A stretch of 64,000 bases of DNA from Myoxocephalus aenaeus. Taxonomy: Eukaryota > Chordata > Actinopteri > Perciformes > Cottidae. A program made the position numbers and the translations under genes. The notes under the pieces were generated by a model. That model worked only from the letters and a program-made list of their open reading frames with translations. It was not told where the DNA came from and made no database searches. Positions 32,457 to 45,860 of this stretch are shown here, one piece after another. How positions within the stretch are numbered: position 1 is the first letter of the stretch; every line of letters starts with the position of its first letter. The DNA lies in contig JBAMJR010000246.1 of NCBI GenBank assembly GCA_038501785.1, forward strand, positions 387,501 to 451,500. The letters are read 5' to 3'.

Positions 32457-34606
32457 CTACTGCCCAGAACCGCTGGGGTCACACTGAAGCAGCCGGACGA
32501 TGGAGGGATCGTTCTTCGCTCCCTCAACAAACTCCTCAAGGGACAGTTTGCCTAGGAAAGAGAAAGAGAAAGAGAGAGAAAGAGACAGACAGACACAGAT
32601 AATCAGTTAATCGTCTTGTTTATTCGTTCTGAAAACAAAAGAGCAGATACCCTCCCCAAGGTGATGTGACACGTTATTATCAAAGTTATTTAATCCGTTT
32701 TTTTTAAATTACATTTCGAGCAATATAACATTTTATTAGTTAATTTCCTGATTTAAAAAGGCTTCAATTTGGCTAGAGTGCGTTTACAGAATTTGACCAT
32801 TGTTTTTAACTAAAGTTAGGCTAGACGTCAGCCCATATTCTCCTGTGTGTAGTACGGTTGATAATGAATTCAGGAGGCTCAACATGCAGAGACTGATAAC
32901 AGATGACCAAAAAAACTAAATGTAATTTTACTTCATCACAACTAAGTTAAACATTGGTTCCTATTCATATTATTATTATTATTCAGTCAAAGCTCTGCGA
33001 TTAAACTCAAGTAAAAGGGTTATGCACTATATGTTATATGTCTAATTTGTTTTTGCACTATGTCTTTGCACTATGTTTATACGTTTCTGCACTATGTTTA
33101 TATGTTATATGTTGTCTATTTTTAATTTTTAAATGTTGCACTATTCACTTTATTTTCAGACAGTAGAGAAACATAATTTCAGGTCTTCTGTATGTTTGCA
33201 CAAATGGAAGAAGTGACAATAAAACTGACTTTGACTTATGATGATTAATGTAACTTTATCCACAGAGACCAGAAGAAATTTGGGCTCAGACATTAAAGCT
33301 TAGGCAGGTTCGAGGCTCTGATTGGACAATTTTATTATTATCTAAATACAGCTAATGGAAAACTGTAGAACCAAAAATAGCAAACAGAATAATCCGTGAT
33401 GCATCACTGTGTTTATAGAATAGTATTAGGAAATTCAAAATTTCCTTCCAAAATTGGAATTTCCAAAGTAAAACGTTTGAATCAGATTCAGTTATAGGCG
33501 TTAAAGAAGCTGCTGTTGAAGCTCAAAACACTTGATCAGAGTCAGAGGCAGTCTGAGGAAGGCTCACCATCTCGATTCGTGTCCATCTGTCTGAATATCT
33601 TGTCTGTGCGTTTCTCAGGTGTGGACTCATCCTCAGGCATCTTCATCACCGAGGACACCATCTTGTAAATAGCCTGAATACAGAGGGAACAGAGAGGAAG
33701 ACGTTATGAACACAATAGAGAAGCTTAATGTTTCGGATTGTAAAAACGGTCGTTTTGGTGAGTTAAGTCACCTTAAATAACCGTTTGTATATGTAAAAGG
33801 TGCATTTAAAATAGATAAATCAGTCAAAATCATCCAATGATAAACACAACCATAAAGAGTCTGCAGTCATATCAGTTATTCCAGCCAGAAGCAAAAATGC
33901 AAGGTTGCATAAACTTGATTGTTGAAAAGTGCAGTGAAATACATCAACTTATCTAAAAACTAAAGTCAGACAAAAGCCGCTCCTAGCATTTGAAAAGTGG
34001 TAATGAAATGTATTTGTAGTAGATAAAAGGAATAATTAATGATGAATAACATTTATATTCAACTAATGATTTACCAAATAATTGGTACGTTTTTTCCCCC
34101 TCTCAGAGACAATTGTGATTATCTTAAGGCCATGATCTTGATATATTTTGGTGCTAAAAAAGGAAGGTCACAGAAACTTCAATTCGACAATCAGCAAAAC
34201 ATTTGCAGTTGGTTATTTTTGCACAAAAGCTGAACATGTATCATTCCATTATTTTAAGTAATTTATCAAGCAAAACATCCATGTTACAGCGTATTGCGTT
34301 TGATGATGTGTAGCTTTTCTGTGTTGTGGAGGAAGTACATTTAACAACGGGATTTGAACTGTTGGTCAGACACAACAGGAAAGTTGACAACACCACCTTG
34401 GATCTGTCATTAGATGTTGCCCTTTATTGGACTGATGGATATTTTGCCAATGTATCAATGCATCATTAAACATAAACACAAACGCTCACTTTACACAGAC
34501 AGTATGAATAAAGGACACTGATTGGAGAATTGGACAACACATGATTTGGCACTCTGTTCACTTCAGCACCGTGATGTGTGACGTAACGACACATGTGAGG
34601 GATCGC

Positions 34607-34669
<63 letters not shown>

Positions 34670-35547
34670 CCATTTATCCAATAAGACGAGGAGCCTGTGT
34701 GAAACTATTTGTTGTAAAGCAACACTGGCGCTGCTGAGAAACCGATTGGGGGGGACTACTCTTCCTAGAACCGCACAGCTGCTGGATGGAGTACAGAGTC
34801 AATATGAGGATCACAGGAGGACCGCTCCCTTCCAAAAATACACCAGAGTCTCGTCTTATTTAGAGACGTCTGAGGGCCAGAGAGGAACTGCTGGTTTCTA
34901 AAATTACACAGCGGCTGGCTTTCCTGCTGTGGGCCGTCAAATGGTGCAGAACACAGAGGCAGACAGATATATGATGCAGCAGCTGCTGAGCAGAACGTTG
35001 CTTCACTGCAGAAGTAGTTTTAGAACAGTGGAACGGCCACTGGAAGACTGAGGGCTACATGAAGCTTAGCACAAAAGTTGAGAGAAGAAAGGATGGAGGG
35101 AAATAAAGACAGAAGGAACCAAAACAGAACAAAACCAAAAATCAGCCTCGACCACAACAGTAAACCCACCGATACAATCTCCAGCATCTCCGCCTTGCTA
35201 ATGTATCCATTCCCATCCAGATCGTACATACTGAACGCCCACTTCAGCTTCTGGTCCAGCCGACCACGAGAGGTCACACTCAGGGCGATGATGAACTCCC
35301 TGAAGTCGATAGTCCCATCTCCGTTGGCGTCAAAGGTGCGGAAGACATGCTCGGCAAACTTGGAGGCGTCTCCGTAAGGGAAGAAGTTGGCGTAGATCTT
35401 CTTGAACTCCTCCATGGAGAGCGCGCCGCTGGGGCAGTCCCGCAGGAAGCCCTTGTACCACTCCATGATCTCATGCTCGGTAAAGTCTGTGTTCTCCATC
35501 AGGTCCTGCATGACGTCGGGACGGAGCTTGCTGTTTTGTTTGCCCAT
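32457..35547 (-). CDS. ncald: neurocalcin delta (neuronal calcium sensor)
   Basis: Three coding exons on the minus strand: 35547-35170, 33673-33568 and 32551-32457, total 579 nt, 192 aa (human NCALD is 193). The N-terminus MGKQNSKLRP carries the Gly2 N-myristoylation site. EF1 is degenerate (CPSG at 38-41, cannot bind Ca). EF2 (DANGDGTIDFRE, 73-84), EF3 (DLDGNGYISKAE, 109-120) and EF4 (DTNRDGKLSLEE, 157-168) have complete loops. Family role: a Ca/myristoyl switch that moves to membranes and binds clathrin, tubulin and guanylate cyclase in neurons. Junctions: phase 0 at S126 (TCG/GTGGGT) and phase 1 within G161. Two oddities: residue 126 is Ser where relatives have Gln, and the protein ends …DPSGSGQ without the usual final Phe. 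The coding exon has an acceptor at 35604-35606, so the leader is spliced from upstream. Hippocalcin paralogues are the alternative, but locus and sequence favour ncald. Confidence 0.94.
33020..33244 (+). mobile_element. LINE 3' end fragment in ncald intron
   Basis: Repeated TTTGCACTATG units, then 'GTGACAATAAAACTGACTTT' and GACTT. This is the usual 3' terminus of fish non-LTR retrotransposons (L2/Rex-like). No coding remains. Confidence 0.6.
34610..34668. repeat. (TG)n microsatellite in ncald intron
   Basis: About 58 bp of TG. Confidence 0.97.
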
Positions 35548-35603
35548 GGTCGCTGTTTCTGTTCAGGCTGTGGGTGATGCGAAGGCAGCGGCGATTTAGA
35601 CTG

Positions 35604-38600
35604 CTGAAATGAAGAAGAAAGAGAAAGATTATGTTCTGAAATAATCTGAAATGAATTTCGATCTTTTTTTGATACAGGAGGGGGAGGCAAGACAGTGGCA
35701 TGCACAACCAATACAAATAATTGACCCATAAGACACCCAAAATACAGTTTAATAACTGCAATAACTGACTTTTTGTCCACTTGGAGGCAGTGGAACAAGC
35801 TGTAACACTGACATTTGATCACTTATAATCAATAATCACTCTCCTTGCAGCTCTGGTTTTGGTCTCTACCAGTTCCTGATGGAAATATCTGTCTCTTTCG
35901 CTGCTAAAAACGAGGTTGGCCATCATCTACCAACTAAATTACTTACGAGATAAGATGCTGCTAAATCATTTCCTGTGGGAAATCCTATCGGGAGTTTGAG
36001 GATGTCAAATGACTCCTATTAACCCGACTAAAAGGGGTACATATAAATGATGGAAAATATGTTAAAGCACCTACAGTATTTGATACAAACTGTAGATTAT
36101 ACTTTTGTGTTTTCTTCTCATCTCTTTATATTAGCTTCACTGTCACTTAAAGTTGTAAGTTTTGCTTTCATTTAGTCGTTTTTAAAGGCGATAATTTAAT
36201 TGACAGTTTGGTGTCTTTCATCTTCACTGCACTTATCTTTTGTTGCCGTTTCATTAAGAAATGCTAATAAACTTTCACAAAAAAACCTGACATGACTAGA
36301 TAATAGGAAAGCAGGGAGATTAAGTTGAGTGTGCGGTCTGTAACAGGAGGCCGCCTAATGTTTTTATGGCGCACAACCACCACAGATGCACAACTACACC
36401 CAAATTTGCACCGAGCACATTCACTGGTGACAACCCCAATTCATGTCAGTGTGTCGTGCGTGCATCTCTGCAGATGCACCTTCCATTTCCTGCAGAAACT
36501 ACGATACTGATGCATCAACACACACACATACACATCCTCTGTATTAATGTCCAGATAGTTTATCGAACAAGTTTGGGGTTTGATGTGGCTTTTGAAATAT
36601 AACCTGCAGAAAAAGATACATGTAGATCACCTTCAGGACAATTTGACTTGTTTTATGCTTTTCAAGTGCATCATAAACATGCACACTAGCTGCGTAGCTG
36701 ATCCAACTTGGTGACGGGTCGCTTCACTTTCTGCAGCGACTAATTCAGAGTGTGATTTTCATCAGAGAGCCTTAACACTCAAGAGAAGACGCAGCCCTGC
36801 AGCTAATGTGCTTAGCATTTTCCCCGGTCAGACTGCTAGCTGAGCTCTCCAGGCTAAAGAGAAGAGGGAAGCTGTTCTAAGCTTAGCCGAGGATAATGAC
36901 AGATAACATCAGCAATGTCAGGTCAGACCAAAGCAAATTACTGTACAGGTAGTTTGTTCCAGGAGAGGAAATAAAGATCGGTCACCTCTGTGTTTCCAGT
37001 CAATGTTTGTTGCTTCTCTTACAATAAAAGACTCAAGATCGAAAATATAAAAAAGGCATAGCCCATAAATGTAAAGAAATAAATTAGCTAAATTAACAGA
37101 TCAACCCTAAAAGCCATAAGGCCATTACATTTTGCTGTCTAACTAATATCACTGTATGCAAATTCAGATTTGTTAAGCTCCCAATTGACTCGATCCATTA
37201 ATTAGTCTGACTGAGTCCGACTGATTGAAAAAGAGCTGCCTTTATGTTTACTTTCCAGTCTCAGTGGGAATATGCTCTTCTTGCCAAAAACAAATAACTT
37301 GGCATTAATGAAATGAGCTGCTTCAGTGACAAACTCAACAGGAAATAGAGGATCTTGGAAACACTGTTCCACACAAATTAATTTAGTAATAAAGGCAGTA
37401 GTTTTGTTAACTGCTAATTCAAGGACTCTGCCATCTTTTCCAATTGTTTCACACTTGCATGTTCCATAAACAGCCCGCTATAATCCTTTGATTAACTCAG
37501 AGTAAACAATGGGCTTGAGCAATGTGGCAGCCATCTAATGAGTTCACTTCAATGCCAGCATGAATGCTGGAGCAGCGTGAAAAGGAGATTAAAACCTGTT
37601 TACATACTCATCACTCCTGGAACAAAAACACATCAGCAGCTACACAGCAGCGGTTCAATGTGAACTGCTGATACTCAGACTGGAAGTGTGTCTGCCTTTA
37701 AAATTAGAAAGAAGCAAACAGTCTACACCTGAGAGGAGCAACAGGGGGACTGTTTACTGTAACATTGATCCCAAAGGTGTCAGCTAATACATTAACTATT
37801 TTGATTGTTCTGTTAATCGTCATTTTTCAAGCAAATGCACAAAACATTTGATGGTTACAGTTTCTCAAATATGAGAATTCGCTGCTTTTCTTTATCTTTC
37901 ATTATACTAAACATATCTAATTAAATGTTTCATTGTTTTGTGATGTTTTATAGACCAAACGATTCAAATATAATTCACAGGTTAAAACTATGCTAAAACA
38001 TTCGTTAGCTGCAGCCCAAATACATCTAGCATTGAAATATTCCCAACATCTGCATTTAAAGGGCTATGAACAAGCGCATGGTGCACCCACACAGGTGTTG
38101 TCAATCAGTCTCCCTAATTAGACCTCTTCTCTGGTGGGTGTGGGTGCAGACATACTATAAATGGACGGCTATTTCAACCTGCGCAGAAGTCAGGAAATAT
38201 GTCTTTCCCTGGGAAGAAGATGTGAAGAAGAGCATTATCCATTACAGAATCATCATCATCTTAAAAAAAAATATATCAAGTGTACGTTTTCTTGTTTTTG
38301 TCAGATTGTAAAACTTAAACAAGCCAGCACACACTTGCCAGCTGATTTAGCAACTGAATTACTGCCAATATGACCATGATAGAAGCCGTAATGTAGCAGC
38401 ACACAGTGAAAATACCAATTTGAAACCAGGTTACTTGAAGGTTACACAAGGAAAGCTACATTTGTCTTCTCCTGTATTCAACTTCAACCTTAACTTGGTT
38501 GCCCCAGAGGAGAAATGTGTCTTTCACAAATATACAAAACACAATAAAAAAAAACATATGAATAAATAACTACTACACTTAAACTTTCCACATAAAAAAA

Positions 38601-39615
38601 AACACAAAATACAGATAATATAACCTAATCACAACCAAATTAAGGTATTATGTCTTGAACTAAACATTTAAATGCATAAAAATGCAGTGATTTAAAACCA
38701 ATTCAGTCAGTCAGTTTACCCTAAACCCACTTACTCTCACACTCACCCACTTTCTCCCACACACACGCACTCTTTGTTTCATGCGATGATCGGGACTGCC
38801 ACATACTCTGCAATTTGCATTTTAATGTTTTTAATGGATTGTAGAGTGTCCATTATGGAGGCTGAGTTATCATGATTACCGATCATACATTCCCTCTTGT
38901 TTTGAAATCAGCAAGTTGTCCAACAAAAACAACACATATTACCTTAGTCTTTGATTCACAATAGCATTTAATTACACTTTCTGTGCAGACCGGCGGCTTA
39001 TTTAATTGTTTGCTTTTAGCTGCGGTTCTAATCATAGAGACTCCTTTCACTATTCATACAAACAGAAATGTTTCTCTCCCCTTACTCAACATGAGGGAGG
39101 GAAGGTTAATTAGTGTTGCTCTTACTGGCTTTACAATAATGCATTATAAGTCCCATTTTTCACTATTTTCTGACATTTTATGGGAAAAATATTAATTGAT
39201 AATAATTAGAATTAGTTGCTGCTCTATTGTGTGTTATGAACTGGTCTTTATCTCACGCTGTGTGCTCTGTCATTACTACTAGCAGACTATTTTACTTGTT
39301 TAAAAAAAATGTTTGGCTCGTTTTTTCAGACTTGCACGTCACTCTCTGTGAGTTTTCATTTCCTCCCACTGTCCACAGACATGCAGGTATTGCTCAATCT
39401 GTTCAGTAAGGGTAGAAATAGAAAGTTGTTGTACGCTAACACTGCACCCCATCACTCTTTATCTCGCCAGGCTGGAGGTTTCTGTTTCTAAAAAGAAGAA
39501 ATTTTGTGACGAGAGCTCAGACCCTCACTGAACATCTCAACTAGTCATCCCTAAGAACTCAGCTATTTCTGGCTCTCAGAGATCACTGCCTACAGTTAAC
39601 CGTTAAGACTCTTAC
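35604..39615 (-). other. ncald: large ncald 5' intron, proximal part, with candidate conserved non-coding DNA
   Basis: No coding exon. 37140-37680 and 38770-39200 are complex, non-repetitive and dense in TAAT homeodomain-type cores, so they may be enhancers; sequence comparison would be needed. An old interspersed repeat lies at about 37784-37990. Confidence 0.35.
37784..37990. repeat. degenerate teleost interspersed repeat
   Basis: 'TTCTCAAATATGAGAATTCG' then CTGCTTTTCTTT and 'TCATTGTTTTGTGATGTTTT' recall the same fish repeat family as at 42488. Confidence 0.45.
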
Positions 39616-39880
39616 CTGCTGCTGCTGGCAGACCTTTGATGGCATTGTTACATAAGAGAGGCTTTGACAAGTGGACAGGTCACGTGGTTGAGCCGAGTCT
39701 CTACCACCTCGTGAGGTAACGGCGAGGGAGTGAACGCCAGGCGCTTGTTTAACTTCGTGAGTGGGTCTGAGACGAGAGCAGGCCTGAGATCAGCCAGGTG
39801 GTATAATCCAGCAGAGGACCGGCTGCCGCTTTCAGTTTCTAATAACAGCGACAGGACAAACATGTTGTTCAGTGTTTGAG
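39616..39880 (-). other. ncald: candidate alternative non-coding first exon of ncald
   Basis: A strong minus-strand donor (CAGCAGCAG/GTAAGAGTC, GT at 39615-39614) closes a GC-richer block. It could be an alternative leader exon spliced to the acceptor at 35604. No transcript evidence. Confidence 0.3.
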
Positions 39881-39967
39881 ATGTTTAGCAGAGGACAAGA
39901 TCAACCTGCAAGACTTTGAGACAGATTCAACTCCAACGATGCTGCATCATATTCAGAAAAGAAACAT

Positions 39968-40175
39968 GCACTTTATTAATCCCCTTGGGGAAATTCTTCT
40001 CTGCATTTGACCCATCCCTGGATAGGGAGCAGTGGGCAGCCCTGTGAGGCGCCCGGGGAGCAGTTAAGGGTTCAGTGTCTTGCTCAGGGACACTTCGACA
40101 TGTGAGCTATGGGGGGACTGGGGATCAAGCCGGCTACCTTGTGGTTGCGGGACGACCACTCATCCCCCTGAGCTT
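39968..40175 (-). mobile_element. tRNA-derived SINE
   Basis: Read on the minus strand it has a tRNA-like head ('GGATGAGTGGTCGTCCCGCA', then B-box-like CTTGATCCCC), the middle motif CATGTCGAAGTGTCC…AAGACACTGAACCC, and the tail 'TTTCCCCAAGGGGATTAATA'. Same family as 56655. Confidence 0.8.
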
Positions 40176-42487
40176 CAGCAACACATCAGGAAAACATCTT
40201 GCTTTCTTTTTGCTTCAAAAAGGTCTTGTTTTGAACAACCAACAGTCCAAAGATATTAAATATCCTATGATACAGCAAATCCTCAGATTTGAGCTGGAAA
40301 CAATTATATTCTTTCAACTTTAAATCAACTAATCAATTCAGCTTGAATATGTTTTCAATATGAATGGTTTGCAACTGAAGACAAATATATATATATATAT
40401 ATATATTTTTTTTTTTTTGTTGGAAAATGTTTCCTGATTTCAATTTTGAAATGGCGCTGAAATTATGAGTCAATAAATGTATCTGTCTAACTAATAGAAA
40501 GTACTTTGATAATTAATTAATCCTTGAAGAATTTATTTATTATAAAAATAGCCACAAAATGAATTTACTTGTTCCAACTTCAACATTTTGGAAATATTTG
40601 TTAGTTGTGAGTAAACGACTTTAAAAAGAATCTATGTGAATCTGTGAACTATTTATGTGCCGCTAAAGCTTTTGCACTGCAGCAGCTGAACGGTCGCTGC
40701 TCGAGTCAAAGGCCCTCGACACGACATTCATCCTAGAACATCTTGTTGCCTACTTATGTAACAGGCAGAAGTCTCCATTTATATCCTTCAGGTAAATCTT
40801 CAACTAAATGTCCCACAGATAATCCCAGAATAGAGACAGCAGAAATACAGCTAGGGGGAGGCCAACCGAGAGCCAGAGTGACTGAAAGAGACCCGATGAC
40901 AGATAGTGAGTTTATGAATGATACATTCATAATGCAATATGATCCGTCTGCGATCAGGATGCAGTGCTGAGCCCAGTCATTCTCTACCTAACAGGCAAGC
41001 AATTATCTGACCTGCAAGATCTGCAATTTGATATTCACCCAAAAGGTAAACAAATGAATTATTTATTTTCATCTCAGCTCTAATAATATAATTTAAAAAC
41101 TGTGAACAAATTGGAACAAGCCCGAGAGGAAGCAGCTCCGGTCAGACTCGAGTGTGATTTTTAGTTCAGGCAACACCACAAACAGACACATGATTTTGAG
41201 GAGGGCAATATTACAACAACTCTCTTTCTTCTCTGCTATTTAAGCGAGTAATCGGTTTCGCATCATCTGTTTCTGCAAGAGCTCAACTTTGAGTGTTTGA
41301 ATAACAGAGTAGTCCAACAACTGGTTTATGGCAGCATTAAAAGAAACTATCAAAAACTCACATTTCTGTGTCAAGCACTTTTTGATGAGAGAAGTTACTT
41401 ATTCAACAACTAAAATAACAAATCTTTAGGTCATTTATTTTTTGCCCTTTACGCACAAAAGCTGACAAATTTTGTGTGAAAGTACTTTCCTTATGTAAAA
41501 TCCATGGATATCCTCCAAAGGAACTTGTGTGTAATAAAGATAAAAAATAAAGATGTTTGTAGGTGGAGAACACTTCCATGCAGTTAGATAGTTGTTTACA
41601 CACAAAAACAATGTTGTCTGATGTCACAACTGTGACTGTGGACGCTCTGCCAGAGATAAACGTGGGTGTAATCAAAGCGTAGCTAAGTAGAGTGCAGAAG
41701 GATACAAATGTACATGATTGCAAACTTTCTAGCAACACTACTGAGATTAAGCAGCACATCAAAGGCTCAACTCAAGGCCACTCTTTTAACCTCAAACTTA
41801 ACATTTGCCACCTGAGAGCAACTGAAGACTCCACCTTCGATATGTTGAGCACTTAATTGTCACATCAGAGCAGTTACTAACAAACCAACTGAAACTAGCG
41901 TCTATTGAGCACAAAAAGATTGGACAGTATGATACAGTACAATACAACAAAGAAAAGAGTTAGAATGTGTTAGCCATTGCTCTCAGAAGTCGGGCACATA
42001 AACTACGAGGTGACCGGCTTGTTGGTTTCCCAGTTTTACGAGATCTAAAAAGGATGCCTTACAGCTCTCCTCAACATCTCTCTTTGGCCGTCGTCTTGTG
42101 GCAGTCCATTTGCAATCCCATGTCTGATCAGCAGCACATTTCATACCATCAAACCCTGCTGCAGCTCAGCATAGCTTTGGGAGCACACGCACTCACGTTA
42201 CAAGTATCGTGACGAGCGCTGTTCAGTGTGGCGTGCTACAGGGGCTCCTTGAATATCTGCAGGCAACTCTATCTCCTGTGTTATTTAGTGTAAGGTCACG
42301 GCTGATCTACTGTCGGTCCAATCTCTACCAGAGTCTGTCTGAAGGAACTAACCTCTTCAGCAGAGCAGCTTCCACGAAGACAAAAGATATACAAGGTTTA
42401 GAAAGAGAGATGCGAGTAATAGACTGCAACAACTAAAAGTAAGATGATTTTGATGCCAACAGTCTTGTGACATAAACATCATCCAGT

Positions 42488-42770
42488 TTAGAGCTGAAAC
42501 ATTTTGTGGATTCATTGACTGACGCAAATTAACTATTTTAAGATTTGATTTATCTTCTCAAATCAACTTTCTCAGCTTCTCTAATGAGAGCGTTTGCTGC
42601 TTTTCTTTGTCATAAATGATAGTACATTGAATATCTTTGGGTTTTGGGACCGATAGTGGAACAAAATTAATTTGAATATGCTCTGAAACCTCGAAATAAG
42701 ACTAAACAATTACTCAAAGAAATAATCCTCAGATTGGTCTATAATGAAAATAATCACTAGTTGCAGCCAC
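42488..42770. repeat. degenerate teleost interspersed repeat
   Basis: 'GAGCTGAAACATTTTGTGGA', 'TTTGCTGCTTTTCTTTGTCA' and 'CTTTGGGTTTTGGGACCGAT' are hallmarks of a widespread fish repeat. Confidence 0.65.
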
Positions 42771-43304
42771 TACATGCAAACATAACAGTTTCCTATCAAA
42801 CGGAGGCTGAAGGTCAAATCAGGCTTAAAACACCAACTTTTTAAAAACAGCCACAACTTACTCTTACACTTCCTTAATATCTGTCTTTTCAATGAAATGT
42901 GATTATTGGTAAATTCTCGAACACAACTGTCAATACAATTGACAGAGTTTTGTTTCCCTGGATATTTCATTTCTTATTCAACAGTAGACTTCCAATTTGA
43001 CTCATGTGAATTACAGCATATTTTGAAAACTGTTTATTTGCTTGATAATTCCTGAAACCATTTCTCAACTTCCCTAAATCCCATCCATCCTTTGTGAAAC
43101 CAAGCAGCGACTTCATCAAAATGCAGCACACATGAGCTCCCATTGTCATGTCAGCCAGAGAGCTTTGTGCGTCAAGACGTCGCAGAAAACCACAATCATG
43201 ACAGAGAAGCCATTATGAGGAAGCGAATGAGAACAAGAGAATACTATAAAGTGTCACTGACAGAAATTGCAAGAAGGCAGGCAGAGCTGCAACAGACTGA
43301 GGAT

Positions 43305-43307
<3 letters not shown>

Positions 43308-43372
<65 letters not shown>
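43308..43372. repeat. (CA)n microsatellite
   Basis: About 65 bp of CA. Confidence 0.97.
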
Positions 43373-43376
<4 letters not shown>

Positions 43377-44214
43377 TTGTCCTTGATTGCACAAGAGTGC
43401 TGTTTACTTTGCACTGAATATCTAAATGTGCCTGTCTCTGAAACCGCCTGTTGTAAAGACAAAGGGTACAGAGATGGAAATGTCAATCTGTCCAATGACT
43501 AAATAACTCCCACCCCTCTCTGCCAGCGATATCAGCTGCACAGCATGTGTGAAATGTGGCTTTCTCTCCAAAACACTATCTGTGAGACAGGCCAGAATCT
43601 GTGTCTTTGTCTCAGCATTTTGAAGCTCTCTCTTCCTCCTTCAGATTAATCCTCCACTCATCCTCGCATACTCCCAATCACTCTCCCCGTCTGCTTTAAA
43701 AAAAAAAAAAAAAGAGGCTGAACTCAATTCAAATGTGCACCAACTTCTGCACAGACGAGCATAACTACAGAGAAAGCCGCCAGTGTGGTCAGTCTGGCCC
43801 CAAAAAACAAACCCACGCAAACAGAAATAGAACATCTGTTTAAATTTAGTGTATGTTTGTAAGAGTTCAGCATCTTGAAATGTTTGGAGGGTTTTGCTTT
43901 TGACACCAAGGCGGCTATTATTTAGAAATGACAACTAAACTAGTTGTCATTTCAGAGTCGGTTTTCTTCGTCTGTGTCCACTCGACCGCGAGAGGAAATT
44001 CAGCCACGACAGGTTCTTGTTTACATCCTACATCAAAACCAAACCAGTGGCATTCATTTACTACAAGCAAAAAAAGTAAATTGGCACAGGGCCTCTTAAT
44101 TCTAAAAGACACTTTCAAAGGCAGCAATCTTGTCTTCAGACCTTAATCTTACTTTAGCTGTTTGACTGTCTCATGGAAACCTGAACCCAATATGAGCCAC
44201 TGATAAAATAATTC

Positions 44215-44860
44215 AATGTAGGGTTGTATCTAATGACTATTTTCATTATTGATTAATTTGTCAATTGTTTTTTGGTTTAATTATTTATATACAGCCTAAA
44301 ATGTAATTCTCACATTAGAGAACACATGAATGTTTGACATTTCTACTTGATATATGACACAAAGAAGAATTTGTCTACAATCAAACCTATTTGTTGATGA
44401 ATTGCTTCAGCACTACTTGTTTTATATTGACTTTATCTTTGGATAAGGGACTGTTAAATATCAAGCTAGCAATTTGAATCCTCTTGGGCTCAGGAGAATG
44501 ACAGAAAGTAATGTAGCAAATTGTTATTTTTATCCTCTAGTTAAAAACATTTTTGGATTGTAAAACTTATCATTAAACACATCTTGTAACTGGTGTTCGG
44601 TTGTAGTACGATCATTTGAATACCGCACCTTGGGCTCAGCAAAATGAAGACACCTTATTTGGTCCCTATTTTCATATATAAAGGATTCACTGTAAATACA
44701 TGTTGTATTTATTTACTAAAAATAAGAAAAAGCTACAAAAAAATCCTCACATTTAGGAAGTTGGAACCTGCAAATGTCTGACGTTTTAGCTGAATACATT
44801 ACTTTAATAGATAGACAGCTCATCAAAATCAGTCAACTATTACATCATTGATCTTCTTTG
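44215..44860. repeat. degenerate interspersed repeat, possibly two copies
   Basis: 'GACTATTTTCATTATTGATT' at 44236 and the later 'TTTAGGAAGTTGGAACCTGC' segment belong to the same fish repeat family as 42488. Boundaries are approximate. Confidence 0.5.
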
Positions 44861-45559
44861 ACGGTTACTTTACTTTCAAGTCCTTTGTTTCTGGATTTTT
44901 GAGAACTATTCTAGAATATGTAATGCTGAAGCGCTCAAGACTAAGCTCATTCAGATTAAACATATCTCACTGCTACGTCACTCTTACTGTACACTGACCA
45001 TATAACGAGGGGACATCTGCCAAATGGCATTCATTCACAGTTAAACAAACATTTCAACTCACTTGTCAAGCTAAGGCACCACTTTATCCTTGGACCAAGT
45101 GTGCAATAATGCTTCCTCCTCTCTCCTACTTCAAGCCACTGACTGACTGTGTATTCATGAAATGAGATACCCTTCCTCACTCAGCCCTGTGTGGCTGCAG
45201 GAGGACTCCTTTTTCACTTCTTGCCCTCCTCACTCAATCCACAATTAAATATGGAGAGTGTATGAAGACAACAAGCACCTTTGAGGGTTCATTTAGGATA
45301 GAGGAAGCATCCTCATTCGATTAGAAATCTGGGCAAAGCTTTATCCGCTGCTTGCATCTTGTACTGCTGCTGCTCTGCAAAGTGCAACAACTATTACTCC
45401 CGTTATACTAAATACAGACGAATACACGTGTTAGTAGGAGCTGTAAACTAACAGCTTCGACCTGGAAACTCATCTCCACTGAGCTGCAAGCAAAACAAAT
45501 AAAAGGAGGACAAAAAGTAACAGGAAGAGGACAAACTACGAAGAGGGGGAGGGGGGGTG

Positions 45560-45860
45560 GGGGACACACAACACGAGCGACAATTTACCTCGCTTTTAAG
45601 TTCCTGTGGAGGGCCTGTTAAAAGTCTCTATTCGTCCATTACCTCGCGTCACCGGAGCGGACGGGACAGAGTTTCAGAGACACGGGGGCAACAGGTTGCA
45701 GGAGCCGCTCAGGAGCTGTAGTTTCCGGGCTGCTCTCTAAAACACCACCGGGCTCGTTCTGAGGCTCAGACTCCGCCGCTTCGCCCAGCGGTGACGTCGA
45801 CACTGCTCGTCACGTGATCCGGCAGCAGCCAATGGGAGGCCGCGTTGTCATGACAACGAG
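45560..45860 (-). promoter_or_regulatory. ncald: ncald CpG promoter and first non-coding exon
   Basis: GC/CpG-rich block with a CRE core TGACGTC (45792-45798), an E-box CACGTG (45811-45816), CCAAT (45829-45833) and a perfect 14-bp palindrome GTTGTCATGACAAC (45844-45857) that resembles an X-box. Two minus-strand donors could end the leader exon: GCGAG/GTAATG (GT at 45642-45641) or GCGAG/GTAAAT (GT at 45588-45587). Splicing to 35604 would make an intron of about 10 kb. Confidence 0.55.

Larger units (their letters stand above)
40176..45559 (-). other. ncald: large ncald 5' intron, distal part
   Basis: No coding exon supported. Holds a short (TA)n at about 40387-40406, (CA)n at 43308, and degraded interspersed repeats at 42488-42770 and 44215-44860. 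The remaining open frames are short with no family resemblance. Confidence 0.5.
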
